From the NCBI RefSeq assembly GCF_014235185.1, contig NZ_CP060131.1, positions 5,773,501 through 5,837,500 of the forward strand: 64,000 nucleotides of DNA, given 5' to 3'. Positions 26,074-34,011 of the stretch are shown one piece after another (the first letter of the stretch is position 1; every line of letters starts with the position of its first letter). The DNA is from Pseudonocardia petroleophila (GTDB lineage: Bacteria > Actinomycetota > Actinomycetes > Mycobacteriales > Pseudonocardiaceae). The notes beneath the pieces were generated by a model. That model had not been told where the DNA came from. It did not search any database and was given only the letters and a program-made list of their open reading frames with translations. Position numbers and translations under genes: made by a program.

Positions 26074-28068
26074 TCAGGCGCGGCGGGCGGCGTCGAGCGG
26101 TTGCGGGCGCGTCGACGCCGACGGCGGGAGCACCGCGGCGGCGGTGGGAGACAGCGCGCGGGCGCGGCCGGCGCGTACCCCGTTGGCGATGACCAGGATC
26201 TCGGCGAGTTCGTGCACGGCGACGACCGCGGCCAGGCCGAGGACGCCGAACAGGGCCAGCGGCATCAGCCCGACGATGATGGCCAGTGACAGCCCGACGT
26301 TCTGCAGCATGATCCGCCGGGCCCGCCGGGCGTGGTCCAGCGCCTGGGGCAGATGGCGCAGGTCCTCGCCCATCAGGGCGACGTCCGCGGTCTCGATGGC
26401 CACGTCGGTGCCCATCGCGCCCATCGCGATGCCCAGATCGGCGGTGGCCAGGGCGGGGGCGTCGTTGACGCCGTCGCCGACCATCGCCGTGGGCCGCTCG
26501 GCGCGCAGCTTCCGGACCAGGTCCGCCTTGTCCTCGGGGCGCAGCTCGGCGTGCACCTCGCTGATCCCGGCCTGGGCGGCGAGCGCGGCGGCGGTGGCGT
26601 GGTTGTCCCCGGTGAGCATCGCCACCCGGTAGCCGTCACGGCGCAGCCGGGCGACCACCTCGGCGGCCTCGGGCCGGAGCTCGTCGCGCACGGCGACCGC
26701 GCCGATGACCGTCCCGTCGGCCTCGATGAGCACCGCGGTCGCCCCGGCCTCCTGCATGCTGCGCACCGGCCCGGCCAGGTCGCCGGGGTCGATCCAGCCC
26801 GGCCGGCCCAGCCGCAGCGCGCGCCCGTCCAGACGGCCGGTGAGCCCAGCGCCGGGCACGGCCTCGACGTCTGCGGCCGGGGTGACCTGGTCGACCGCGG
26901 CCAGGATCGCGCGGGCCAGAGGGTGTTCGCTGCGCGCCTCCAGGGCAGCGGCCAGCGCGAGGACCTGCTCGCGGGTGGCGCCACCGGTCGTGGCGACCTC
27001 GACGACGGTGGGTCGGTTGCGGGTCAGGGTGCCGGTCTTGTCCAGCGCGACCTGACGGATCCGGCCCAGGGCCTCCAGCGCGGCACCGCCCTTGACCAGC
27101 ACCCCCATCTTGCTCGCCGCACCGACCGCGGCGACCACGGTCACCGGGATCGCGATCGCCAGCGCGCACGGTGACGCGGCGACCAGGACGACCAGCGCGC
27201 GTTCGATCCACACCAGCGGGTCGCCCAGCAGGCTGCCGATCCCGGCGATCAGTGCGGCGGCGATCATCACCCCGGGCACCAGCGGACGCGCGATCCGGTC
27301 GGCGAGGCGCTGCGCGGCGCCCTTGCGGGACTGCTCGGCCTCCACGATCGCCACGATCCGGGCCAGCGAGTTGTCCGCAGCGGTGCTGGTGACCTCGACC
27401 TCCAGCGCGCCGGTGCCGTTGATCGACCCGGCGTACACCTCGTCGCCGGGTCCGGCCTCGACCGGCACCGACTCCCCGGTGATCGCCGAGACGTCCAGCG
27501 CGGTCCGCCCGGTCCGGACGGTCCCGTCGGTGGCCAGGCGCTCCCCGGGGCGTACCAGCATGGTGTCCCCGACCCGCAGCTCACCCGGTGCGACGACGAC
27601 CTCCAGGGCGCCGCGCAGCACCGTGGCCTGCTCGGGGACCAGCGACAGCAGCGCGCGCAGGCCGCGGCGGGTCCGGGCGATCGAGTACTCCTCCAGGCCC
27701 TCGCTGATGGAGAACAGGAACGCCAGCATCGCGGCCTCGCCGACCTCGCCCAGCGCGACCGCACCGACCGCGGCAATGGTCATCAGGGTGCCGACCCCGA
27801 TCTTGCCCTTGGCCAGGCGGCGCAGTGTGGACGGCACGAACGTCCACGCCCCCACCCCCAGCGCGAGGACCTGCAGGGCGAGCTCCACCGCCGCCGGCCC
27901 ACCGGACCAGCCCACGATCAGCGACGCGCCGAGCAGCACCCCGGCCACCGCGGCGGCGCGCAGCTCCGAGACCTCCCACAGCCGCTCCGGCTCACGCTCC
28001 GCCACGACCTCGCCGGTCTCGGCGTCGACGCGGGGCTCGTCGTCGCCGCACCCGCACGCGTCACTCAC
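26074..28068 (-). CDS. cadA: P1B-type heavy-metal ATPase (CadA/ZntA-like)
   Basis: 664 residues. The short N-terminus has CGCG but no full HMA domain. Pump motifs: TGESVPVEA (actuator), ASPCALAIAIP (membrane, SPC in place of CPC), DKTGTLTRN, SEHPLARA and GDGVNDAPALA; the last helices have VHELAEILVIANG instead of HEGGT. It differs from the P1B-4 pump at 10732 in these last motifs. Cadmium, zinc or lead efflux is likely from the upstream CmtR-like sensor. GTG at 28068 overlaps the sensor's stop by eight bases, so the two are coupled. Confidence 0.9.
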   Translation of the reverse strand: MSDACGCGDDEPRVDAETGEVVAEREPERLWEVSELRAAAVAGVLLGASLIVGWSGGPAAVELALQVLALGVGAWTFVPSTLRRLAKGKIGVGTLMTIAAVGAVALGEVGEAAMLAFLFSISEGLEEYSIARTRRGLRALLSLVPEQATVLRGALEVVVAPGELRVGDTMLVRPGERLATDGTVRTGRTALDVSAITGESVPVEAGPGDEVYAGSINGTGALEVEVTSTAADNSLARIVAIVEAEQSRKGAAQRLADRIARPLVPGVMIAAALIAGIGSLLGDPLVWIERALVVLVAASPCALAIAIPVTVVAAVGAASKMGVLVKGGAALEALGRIRQVALDKTGTLTRNRPTVVEVATTGGATREQVLALAAALEARSEHPLARAILAAVDQVTPAADVEAVPGAGLTGRLDGRALRLGRPGWIDPGDLAGPVRSMQEAGATAVLIEADGTVIGAVAVRDELRPEAAEVVARLRRDGYRVAMLTGDNHATAAALAAQAGISEVHAELRPEDKADLVRKLRAERPTAMVGDGVNDAPALATADLGIAMGAMGTDVAIETADVALMGEDLRHLPQALDHARRARRIMLQNVGLSLAIIVGLMPLALFGVLGLAAVVAVHELAEILVIANGVRAGRARALSPTAAAVLPPSASTRPQPLDAARRA

Positions 28069-28450
28069 CGCGCACCCCCACGCCCGTCGCCGCGGAGGCA
28101 CCCGCGGCGCCGAAGTTCGGGCACAGCGCCACCGCCGACCCGGTCGCCCCCAACAGCGTCTCCGCGGCGGTGAGCAGGTCCAGCAGCTCCGGGCGGGTCA
28201 GCGAGTAGAACATCTGCCGGCCCTCGGGTCGGCCCATCACCAGGCCGCAGTCCCGCAGGCACGCCAGGTGCGCCGACACCGTCGACTGCGCCGACCCGAG
28301 CCGCTCGGTCAGGTCCACCACCCGCGCCTCGCCGCGGGCGAGGTGCTGCACGATCGCGAGCCGGGTCGGGTCGGAGAGGCTGTGGAACAACGCCGCAGCC
28401 GGCATCAGTTCCTGGCGCAGGGGGACCACCACCCGATTTGGCATCGTCAT
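28061..28450 (-). CDS. cmtR: CmtR-like ArsR/SmtB cadmium/lead sensor
   Basis: 129 residues with a winged HTH (about 22-90; SDPTRLAIVQHLARG, STVSAHLACLRDCGLV). Cys pair in the recognition helix (CLRDC) and a C-terminal Cys (VALCPNFG) match the three ligands known for mycobacterial CmtR (Cys57, Cys61, Cys102), which binds Cd or Pb and releases DNA. Start ATG 28450; a further M follows (MTMPN). The CATCG-N8-CGATG site overlaps this start, implying autoregulation. It precedes the ATPase in an overlapping operon. GDP: symbol by similarity, not proof of orthology. Confidence 0.85.
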   Translation of the reverse strand: MTMPNRVVVPLRQELMPAAALFHSLSDPTRLAIVQHLARGEARVVDLTERLGSAQSTVSAHLACLRDCGLVMGRPEGRQMFYSLTRPELLDLLTAAETLLGATGSAVALCPNFGAAGASAATGVGVRGE

Positions 28451-28459
28451 ACAGCGATG
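28442..28459. promoter_or_regulatory. CATCG-N8-CGATG site 3, overlapping cmtR start
   Basis: CATCG 28442-28446, CGATG 28455-28459, perfect arms. The cmtR start codon (28450-28448 on the minus strand) is inside the spacer, the same geometry as at lspA (24433) and at the ATG at 23367. Confidence 0.65.
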
Positions 28460-28551
28460 ATAACGCACGGAGCGAGTGACCGGCACCGGCTCCCGTGTCG
28501 CCCCCTTGCGTGCCAGCACCCGCTGGACAGCGGCGTCGCACATCTGCTATC

Positions 28552-28569
28552 CATCGCTCTAGAACGATG
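28552..28569. promoter_or_regulatory. CATCG-N8-CGATG site 4, upstream of methyltransferase
   Basis: CATCG 28552-28556 and CGATG 28565-28569 with spacer CTCTAGAA, nearly a full palindrome. It lies 36 bases before the methyltransferase GTG and about 100 bases from cmtR, so it can serve both divergent promoters. Confidence 0.6.
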
Positions 28570-28604
28570 ACACCGTTTGATGTGGATAGCTTGGAGGTCG
28601 GGTC

Positions 28605-29240
28605 GTGTTGATGAACCGGGCGGAGACGGCTCTGGTGAACAGCCCACCGCGTCGGGCGTTGCAGCGGTTCTACGAGGTCCCGACGCTGCTGCGGCTGGGC
28701 GGTGCGCTGCCCCCGAACGCGCGAGTACTGGAGGTGGGGTGCGGGGCCGGGTACGGCACCGAGCTGATCCTGCGCCGGTTCGCCGCAGCCCGAGTGGACG
28801 CGCTCGACCTGGACCCGGCGATGATCGGCCGGGCTAAGCGCCGGCTGGCCGGTTACGCGGACCGGGTGCGGCTGGCCACCGGCGATATGACCGACCTGCG
28901 CGCCGCCCTGGGCGCCGAGGACGGCAGCTTCGACGCGGTGTTCGACTTCGCGATCGTCCATCATGTCCTCGACTGGCGGGCGGCGCTGGGCGAGATCGTT
29001 CGGGTACTCAAGCCGGGCGGGCGGTTCTACTTCGACGAGGTCACCGCCGCCGCGCTGGCCACCCGCGGCTACCGGTGGCTGTTCGACCACCCCACCGAGG
29101 ACCGGTTCACCGCGCAGGAGTTCGTCGCCGAACTGGAACGCCAGGGCCTGCAGGTCGGCTCGCGGTGGCGCACCCGGATCCGCGGGCACTACCTGCTCGG
29201 GGTGGCCCAGCGCCCCTACAGCGACGCCGCATCGCGGTGA
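28605..29240 (+). CDS. Class I SAM-dependent methyltransferase
   Basis: 211 residues. VLEVGCGAGYGTE is motif I (SAM glycine loop), DALDLDPAMIGRA the acidic loop, and FDAVFDFAIVHHVLDW plus VLKPGGRFYFDE are motifs IV and VI of small-molecule methyltransferases. The acceptor is unknown; C-terminal HYLLGVAQRP is common in this group. GTG at 28605 has GGAGG seven bases upstream. It is divergent from cmtR with an operator candidate between them, so it may be metal-induced. Confidence 0.85.
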   Translation: MLMNRAETALVNSPPRRALQRFYEVPTLLRLGGALPPNARVLEVGCGAGYGTELILRRFAAARVDALDLDPAMIGRAKRRLAGYADRVRLATGDMTDLRAALGAEDGSFDAVFDFAIVHHVLDWRAALGEIVRVLKPGGRFYFDEVTAAALATRGYRWLFDHPTEDRFTAQEFVAELERQGLQVGSRWRTRIRGHYLLGVAQRPYSDAASR

Positions 29241-29253
29241 GTCCCGCCGACGA

Positions 29254-29527
29254 GGACGGGGCGTTGCGGCTGCTGCTCGACGCCCGCCGGACCTACTGAC
29301 ACGGCTCGGCGGCGATCGCCGCCCGCTGGGACCGGGCGCACCTACACCGCTTCGCCCTCGCCGACGGCACCCAGATCGGCCGGCCCGACTGAGAGGGCGA
29401 CGACGACTGGGGCCAGGCACCACCGCTAACCGGCGGGCGCCGACTCACCCTGGGGGCCAGCTGCGCGGCGGCGAGCAGTTCCTCTACACCTTCGACCTGG
29501 GTCAAGTCCGCTGGCGGTGTGTTGCTC
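29254..29527 (+). pseudogene. pRiA4b ORF-3-like fragment
   Basis: Broken frames give AHLHRFALADGTQIGRPD, then after stops and a frame change LRGGEQFLYTFDLG, resembling the 'HRF..gD..YG.P...fLYeYDFGD' core of plasmid pRiA4b ORF-3-like proteins. The end is cut by the neighbouring DUF305 gene. A family of unknown function common on mobile elements; here non-functional. Confidence 0.45.
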
Positions 29528-30301
29528 TTAGCCTCCAAGTGGGGCGGCGCCGCGCTCGGCGAGCATCTGTCGGATGGCCTGGCTCTCGGCGGTCTGGGCG
29601 GTGAGCATCTGCGCGGCGAGGTTGCGAACCTGGGGCAGCTCCGCGTTGTCGGCGGCGTAGCGCAGCATCGCGGCACCGCCCTCGTGGTGGCGCAGCATCA
29701 GCTGCAGGAACAGCACGTCCCCGGCCGGTCCGGTGCTGTTCCGCAGCCGGGCCAGGTCCTCCGCTGAGGCCATCCCAGGCATGGCCGCCAGCCCGTCGCT
29801 CGCGTGACCCATACCCATGCCTGTCACCATGTCCGGCATCCACCGCATGTAGCCGCTGGTGGATCGGGTGGGGGCGTTCCACAGCGAAAGCCAGCCCTGC
29901 ATCTGCCCGACCTGCGCGGTCTGCCCGGACTCGATGTCGTAGGCGAGTTGGCGGATCGCGGGATCGGTGCTGCGGTCGCGCGCCCCGACGGCCATCTGCA
30001 CGGCGTTGCCGTGGTGCACGCTCATGTCCTGAGCGAACCCGACGCTGACCGATTCCAGATCGGGCGTCGCCGGGGCGTCACCGGGCCGCCCGAGCAGCAG
30101 CCCCCCGGTCGCGCCGAGCAGCAGCAGCGCCGCGGCCAGGCAAGCCGTGATCAGTCCCCGTGCCCACCGTGGCCGCCCGCCCGGCCCGCGACCGCCGCCG
30201 GCGTCGCCACCATCGGCGTCGCCATCGTCGGGGGGGTTCGCGGCCGGTGGGCCACCGGCGTCCGTGGTGTCCCCGCTGTGCCGGATGTCCGCGCCGCTCA
30301 T
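29528..30301 (-). CDS. DUF305 membrane-anchored protein (copy 2)
   Basis: 257 residues, with the architecture of copy 1 at 4269: polar Gly/Asp-rich cytoplasmic arm (1-45), one helix (about 50-72), then DUF305 with FAQDMSVHHGNAVQMA and LFLQLMLRHHEGGAAML and Met-rich MVTGMGMGHASDGLAAMPGM. The ATG overlaps the stop of DUF3105 (ATGA at 30298-30301), exactly as in copy 1. The two modules have diverged but kept order and overlap, which argues that the proteins work together. Confidence 0.85.
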   Translation of the reverse strand: MSGADIRHSGDTTDAGGPPAANPPDDGDADGGDAGGGRGPGGRPRWARGLITACLAAALLLLGATGGLLLGRPGDAPATPDLESVSVGFAQDMSVHHGNAVQMAVGARDRSTDPAIRQLAYDIESGQTAQVGQMQGWLSLWNAPTRSTSGYMRWMPDMVTGMGMGHASDGLAAMPGMASAEDLARLRNSTGPAGDVLFLQLMLRHHEGGAAMLRYAADNAELPQVRNLAAQMLTAQTAESQAIRQMLAERGAAPLGG

Positions 30302-31104
30302 GAGCCGGTTCCGGGCATCGAGGCGGCGCCGTCACCGGGCGCGGCCGGGGAGGTCTCGTCCGCGGCGCGCACGCCGGGTTGGCCCACCGCGTCCACCGGG
30401 GGGGCCGGTTGGAACGGGGGCGGTTGGTCCTGGTCGAACTGGTCGGGCCCGAGCGCCTCACAGGTGGCACCGACCTCGGGGTGGGTGTACTGGTTGGTGC
30501 GCAGCGCGGCGAGGAACTGGTCGATCCGCGGGTCGGCCGGGTCGGCGAGTTTGAGCTGATGCCCCCAGGTCTGCAGCGAGATCGGCTGGTCGAGCCCGGG
30601 GTAGGGGGACAGCGCGGTGTAGGGCTGGTCCTGCACCCGGGCGGTGAGCTGGTCGAGGGCGGCGCCGCTGATCTGCTCGGGGTCATAGGCGATCCATGCC
30701 GCGCCGTGCTCCATGGAGTGCACCAGGTTCTCGCTGCGCACCGGCTGGTCATAGACCACCCCGGTGCAGGTCGCCCAGGACTGGTCGTGAGCGCCGCCGG
30801 TCGGCGGGAACTGGGTGTAGGCGACCTGGTCGGTGGGGGCCACGTGCTGGGCGGCCTGGTCGTGCTGCTCGGTGACCCCGGGGATCTGCTGCGCCGGGTC
30901 CTGGTTGCTCGCCGACGGAGTGAACGCCGCCAACGCCGCGTCGCGGCTCTGCGCCTGCCGGTCGAGCACGAAGACGTAGCCGAACACGCCGACGGCGAAC
31001 AGCAACACCACCAGCGTCCCGGCGATCGTGCTCCACGGCCGGGACCGCCCGGTCACCGCCACGATGCCCCGGCGGGTCTGTTTGCTCTTCCTACCACTGA
31101 CCAC
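30298..31104 (-). CDS. DUF3105 membrane-anchored protein (copy 2)
   Basis: 268 residues from GTG at 31104 (VVSGRKSKQTRRG), parallel to copy 1's MVSGKQSK. One helix (about 25-47), then an outside domain with YTQFPPTGGAHDQSWATCTG and ENLVHSMEHGAAWIAY and a late GATCEALGPDQFDQD. Cys residues in SWATC and GATC match those in copy 1 and could form a disulfide. Longer upstream frames lack a start with a ribosome site. Function unknown. Confidence 0.8.
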   Translation of the reverse strand: MVSGRKSKQTRRGIVAVTGRSRPWSTIAGTLVVLLFAVGVFGYVFVLDRQAQSRDAALAAFTPSASNQDPAQQIPGVTEQHDQAAQHVAPTDQVAYTQFPPTGGAHDQSWATCTGVVYDQPVRSENLVHSMEHGAAWIAYDPEQISGAALDQLTARVQDQPYTALSPYPGLDQPISLQTWGHQLKLADPADPRIDQFLAALRTNQYTHPEVGATCEALGPDQFDQDQPPPFQPAPPVDAVGQPGVRAADETSPAAPGDGAASMPGTGS

Positions 31105-31493
31105 CTCGGCCACGTCCTTCGTCGACTGGGTCGCTGGGGAGCGCGGCCGAGTGTAGGAGCCGCGGCTGAGAACGGCCTGAGCGCAAGCTGAGGGTGCCTC
31201 GGCCCGCGCACCATCCCCGCGCATGTCCACCTCATCGGTCACGAAACTGTGGCGCAGCCACGGGCAGCTGCACCCGCGGTGATCATGATCACCGGTCGGG
31301 CCCCCGGGGCGCCGGCACCGGGCCGTGTACCCGCATGTTCGGTCACTGTCGGTGACTGACATGTGGCGTGTTGCCGTGGTGCCCGTGGCGGGCCCGGAAC
31401 GGGCTTTCCCGACCCGGCGTTGCCGTGGTGCTGCCGGGCGCACCTGGCGCCGAGTGAGCTTCGCTCCCCTGTCCCATGTTCCGAGAGGTTGTC
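31105..31493. other. Intergenic region with palindromes
   Basis: About 390 bases between divergent DUF3105 and SulP genes. It holds an 18-bp perfect palindrome (31277-31294) and a compound inverted repeat at about 31333-31362 (CATGT ... GTCAC-TGTCG-GTGAC ... ACATG). No gene seen. Confidence 0.5.
31277..31294. promoter_or_regulatory. 18-bp perfect palindrome
   Basis: CGGTGATCATGATCACCG, fully self-complementary, placed mid-way in a divergent intergenic region. Likely an operator for DUF3105 or the SulP gene; regulator unknown. Confidence 0.45.
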
Positions 31494-33737
31494 GTGCCCT
31501 CGACGTCTGCCCCGCCCGTGGCCCCACCCGTGGCCCCACCTGTGGCTCCGCCCGATTCGCCGCTACCTGACCTGCCGGGCTGGAGCAGGCTGCGCGCGGA
31601 TCTGAGTGCGTCGTTGGTGGTGTTCCTGGTCGCGGTGCCGTTGTCACTGGGCATCGCGCTGGCCTCCGGGGCGCCGATCATGGCCGGGTTGATCGCCGCG
31701 GTCGTCGGGGGGATCGTCGCGGGGCTACTCGGCGGGTCGCCGCTGCAGGTCAGCGGGCCCGCGGCCGGGTTGACGGTGGTCGTCGCGGACCTCATCGTCC
31801 GGTTCGGCTGGGAGCTGACCGGTCTGATCACCGTGCTGGCCGGGCTGCTGCAGATGTTGTTCGGGGTGAGCAGGCTGGCCCGGTTCGCCACGGCCATCCC
31901 GCCGGCGGTGGTGCACGGGATGCTCGCCGGGATCGGGGCGACGATCGCACTGGCCCAGCTGCACGTCGTGCTGGGCGGGGCGCCGCGCACCGGCGCCGTG
32001 GACAGCGTCCTGCAGCTGCCCGGGCAGCTGGCCGGGTTGGAGGGCCACGCCGTGCTGGTCGGGCTGGTGACCATCGCGGTGGTGCTGGTGTGGCCGCGGA
32101 TGCCGCGGCGGCTGCGGGTGGTACCCGGGCCGCTAATCGCGGTGGGCACCGCGACGGCCCTGGCGGTGTGGTGGCCGGACGTGCCGCGCGTCGACCTGCC
32201 CGGCGGCCTGCTAGAGGCGGTCGCGGTGCCCTCGGTGCTACCCGAAGGCGGCCAGTGGGTCGGGGTCGGGGCCGGCGCGGTGACCGTGGCGGTGATCGCC
32301 AGCGTGGAGAGCCTGCTCTCCGCGGTGGCCGTGCACCGGCTGCGGCCCGGTGTCCGCGCCGACCCCGACCGGGAGCTGCTCGGCCAGGGAGCGGCGAACA
32401 CGCTGTCCGGGCTGGCGGGCGGGCTGCCGGTCACCGGGGTGATCGTGCGCAGCTCGGCCAACGTCGCCGCCGGCGCGCGCACCCGGGCCTCCGCAGTGCT
32501 GCACGGGGTGTGGATCGCGGTGTTCGCGATCGCGCTGGTCGGCGCCGTGGAGCGGGTTCCGCTCGCCGCGCTCGCCGGGCTGCTCGTGGTGGTCGGCGCC
32601 CAGCTGATCAAACCGGCCGACCTGCGCACCGCCCGCCGCCACGGCGAGCTGCCCATCTACCTGGCCACCGCGCTCGGGGTCACCCTGTTCACCCTGCTCG
32701 AGGGTGTCGCGATCGGGCTCGCCGTCGCCGGGATCATCATGCTGCGCCGCGCGGTCCGCGCCCGGATCCGGCTCGAGCCACCCGGCCCGACCGGCGCCGA
32801 ACACCGGATCGTGGTCGACGGCACGCTCAGCTTCCTGTCGGTGCCCGCGCTGTCGCGGGTGCTCGCCCAGGTGCCCGCCGGCGAGCCGGTCCGCATCGAC
32901 CTGCCCGTGGACTACCTCGACCACACCGCCTCCGACCACCTCGACACCTGGACCCGCACACACCGCGCCACCGGCGCCGAGGTCGACATGCGCGAGCCCG
33001 GCCACCCCGCCGCCGACCGCCCCCGCCCCCGGTCCGCCACCTGGTCGCAGTGGCGCACCCACGGGCCGGACCCCGAGGAGGTCGCGCGGGTCGACGGCTC
33101 GCCGTCCGCGCCGATGCTCGCCGGCGTCGCGGCGTACCAGGCGCACACCGCCGGGCTCATCCAGCCGACGCTGCACCGCCTCGCGAGCGGGCAGACCCCC
33201 GCCGGGCTGTTGCTGACCTGCGCCGACTCCCGCGTCGTCCCGAACGTGATCACGCACAGCGGGCCGGGTGACCTGTTCACCGTGCAGAACGTTGGCAACC
33301 TCGTCGCCGGCACCGCCACCCACGCGGCCGTCCAGTACGCCCTGACCGAGCTGCGGGTGCCGCTCATCGCCGTGTGCGGGCACTCCGGGTGCGGCGCGAT
33401 GCGCGGGCTGCTCACCGCCACCGGCCGGGCCCCGCGGGGACCCCTGGACCAGTGGCTGCGCAGCGGCGCCCCGAGCCTGCACGCCCTGCGCGCCGGGCAT
33501 CCCGTCGGCCGCGCCGCCCGCGCCGCTGGCCGCAGCGAGGTCGACGCCCTCGCCATGGTCAACGTCGCACTGCAGCTCGACCAGCTGCGCCGCCACGGAG
33601 CCCGCGCCGAGCTCATGGGCCTGTTCTTCGACATCCCCAGCGCCCAGGTCCTCGTCCTGGACCGCGACACCGGCCGGTTCCAGCCGGTGACCAACCCGCC
33701 CCCGACGGCAGCTGACGCCGACAACCCCTCTGCGTAG
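31494..33737 (+). CDS. SulP-family anion transporter fused to beta-carbonic anhydrase
   Basis: 747 residues. A Pro-rich arm with VAPP repeats (about 8-22) leads into a SulP core (about 30-430) with VPLSLGIALASGAPIMAGLI and LLGGSPLQVSGPAAGL, then a short STAS-like region (about 440-500), then a beta-carbonic anhydrase (about 530-735) with zinc ligands in LLTCADSRV and AVCGHSGCGAM. Such fusions are taken to move bicarbonate or sulfate while interconverting CO2 and bicarbonate. GTG at 31494 follows GAGAGG; the ATG at 31476 has no ribosome site. Confidence 0.9.
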   Translation: MPSTSAPPVAPPVAPPVAPPDSPLPDLPGWSRLRADLSASLVVFLVAVPLSLGIALASGAPIMAGLIAAVVGGIVAGLLGGSPLQVSGPAAGLTVVVADLIVRFGWELTGLITVLAGLLQMLFGVSRLARFATAIPPAVVHGMLAGIGATIALAQLHVVLGGAPRTGAVDSVLQLPGQLAGLEGHAVLVGLVTIAVVLVWPRMPRRLRVVPGPLIAVGTATALAVWWPDVPRVDLPGGLLEAVAVPSVLPEGGQWVGVGAGAVTVAVIASVESLLSAVAVHRLRPGVRADPDRELLGQGAANTLSGLAGGLPVTGVIVRSSANVAAGARTRASAVLHGVWIAVFAIALVGAVERVPLAALAGLLVVVGAQLIKPADLRTARRHGELPIYLATALGVTLFTLLEGVAIGLAVAGIIMLRRAVRARIRLEPPGPTGAEHRIVVDGTLSFLSVPALSRVLAQVPAGEPVRIDLPVDYLDHTASDHLDTWTRTHRATGAEVDMREPGHPAADRPRPRSATWSQWRTHGPDPEEVARVDGSPSAPMLAGVAAYQAHTAGLIQPTLHRLASGQTPAGLLLTCADSRVVPNVITHSGPGDLFTVQNVGNLVAGTATHAAVQYALTELRVPLIAVCGHSGCGAMRGLLTATGRAPRGPLDQWLRSGAPSLHALRAGHPVGRAARAAGRSEVDALAMVNVALQLDQLRRHGARAELMGLFFDIPSAQVLVLDRDTGRFQPVTNPPPTAADADNPSA

Positions 33738-34011
33738 GACACAACGGTAGGTGTCGGCAGGTGAGGTGATCGCCCAGGTGGGCACTGCCGTGCTCGGCTA
33801 TGTGGTGGTGCTGCGGTCGGCCCCGGACCTGCCGCCAGTGTCGTCCGCGCGTTCACCGTAGGTGCTCTGCTCAGCCTGCGATCGAGGAGCTGGAGCCGGT
33901 GGCGCACGACCAGGGCCGCAGCCGGGGCGACGCCTTCTTTCTCGTCACCGGGTCCGGGTGTTCGTCGCCGTGATGCTCGACGTCCCCGCGGAGTGAGGGC
34001 ACCGGGTCCGG
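33738..34011. other. Gap, nothing recognised
   Basis: About 270 bases. Short frames (for example from a GTG at about 33750) look loosely coding but carry no signature and are interrupted. Confidence 0.4.
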
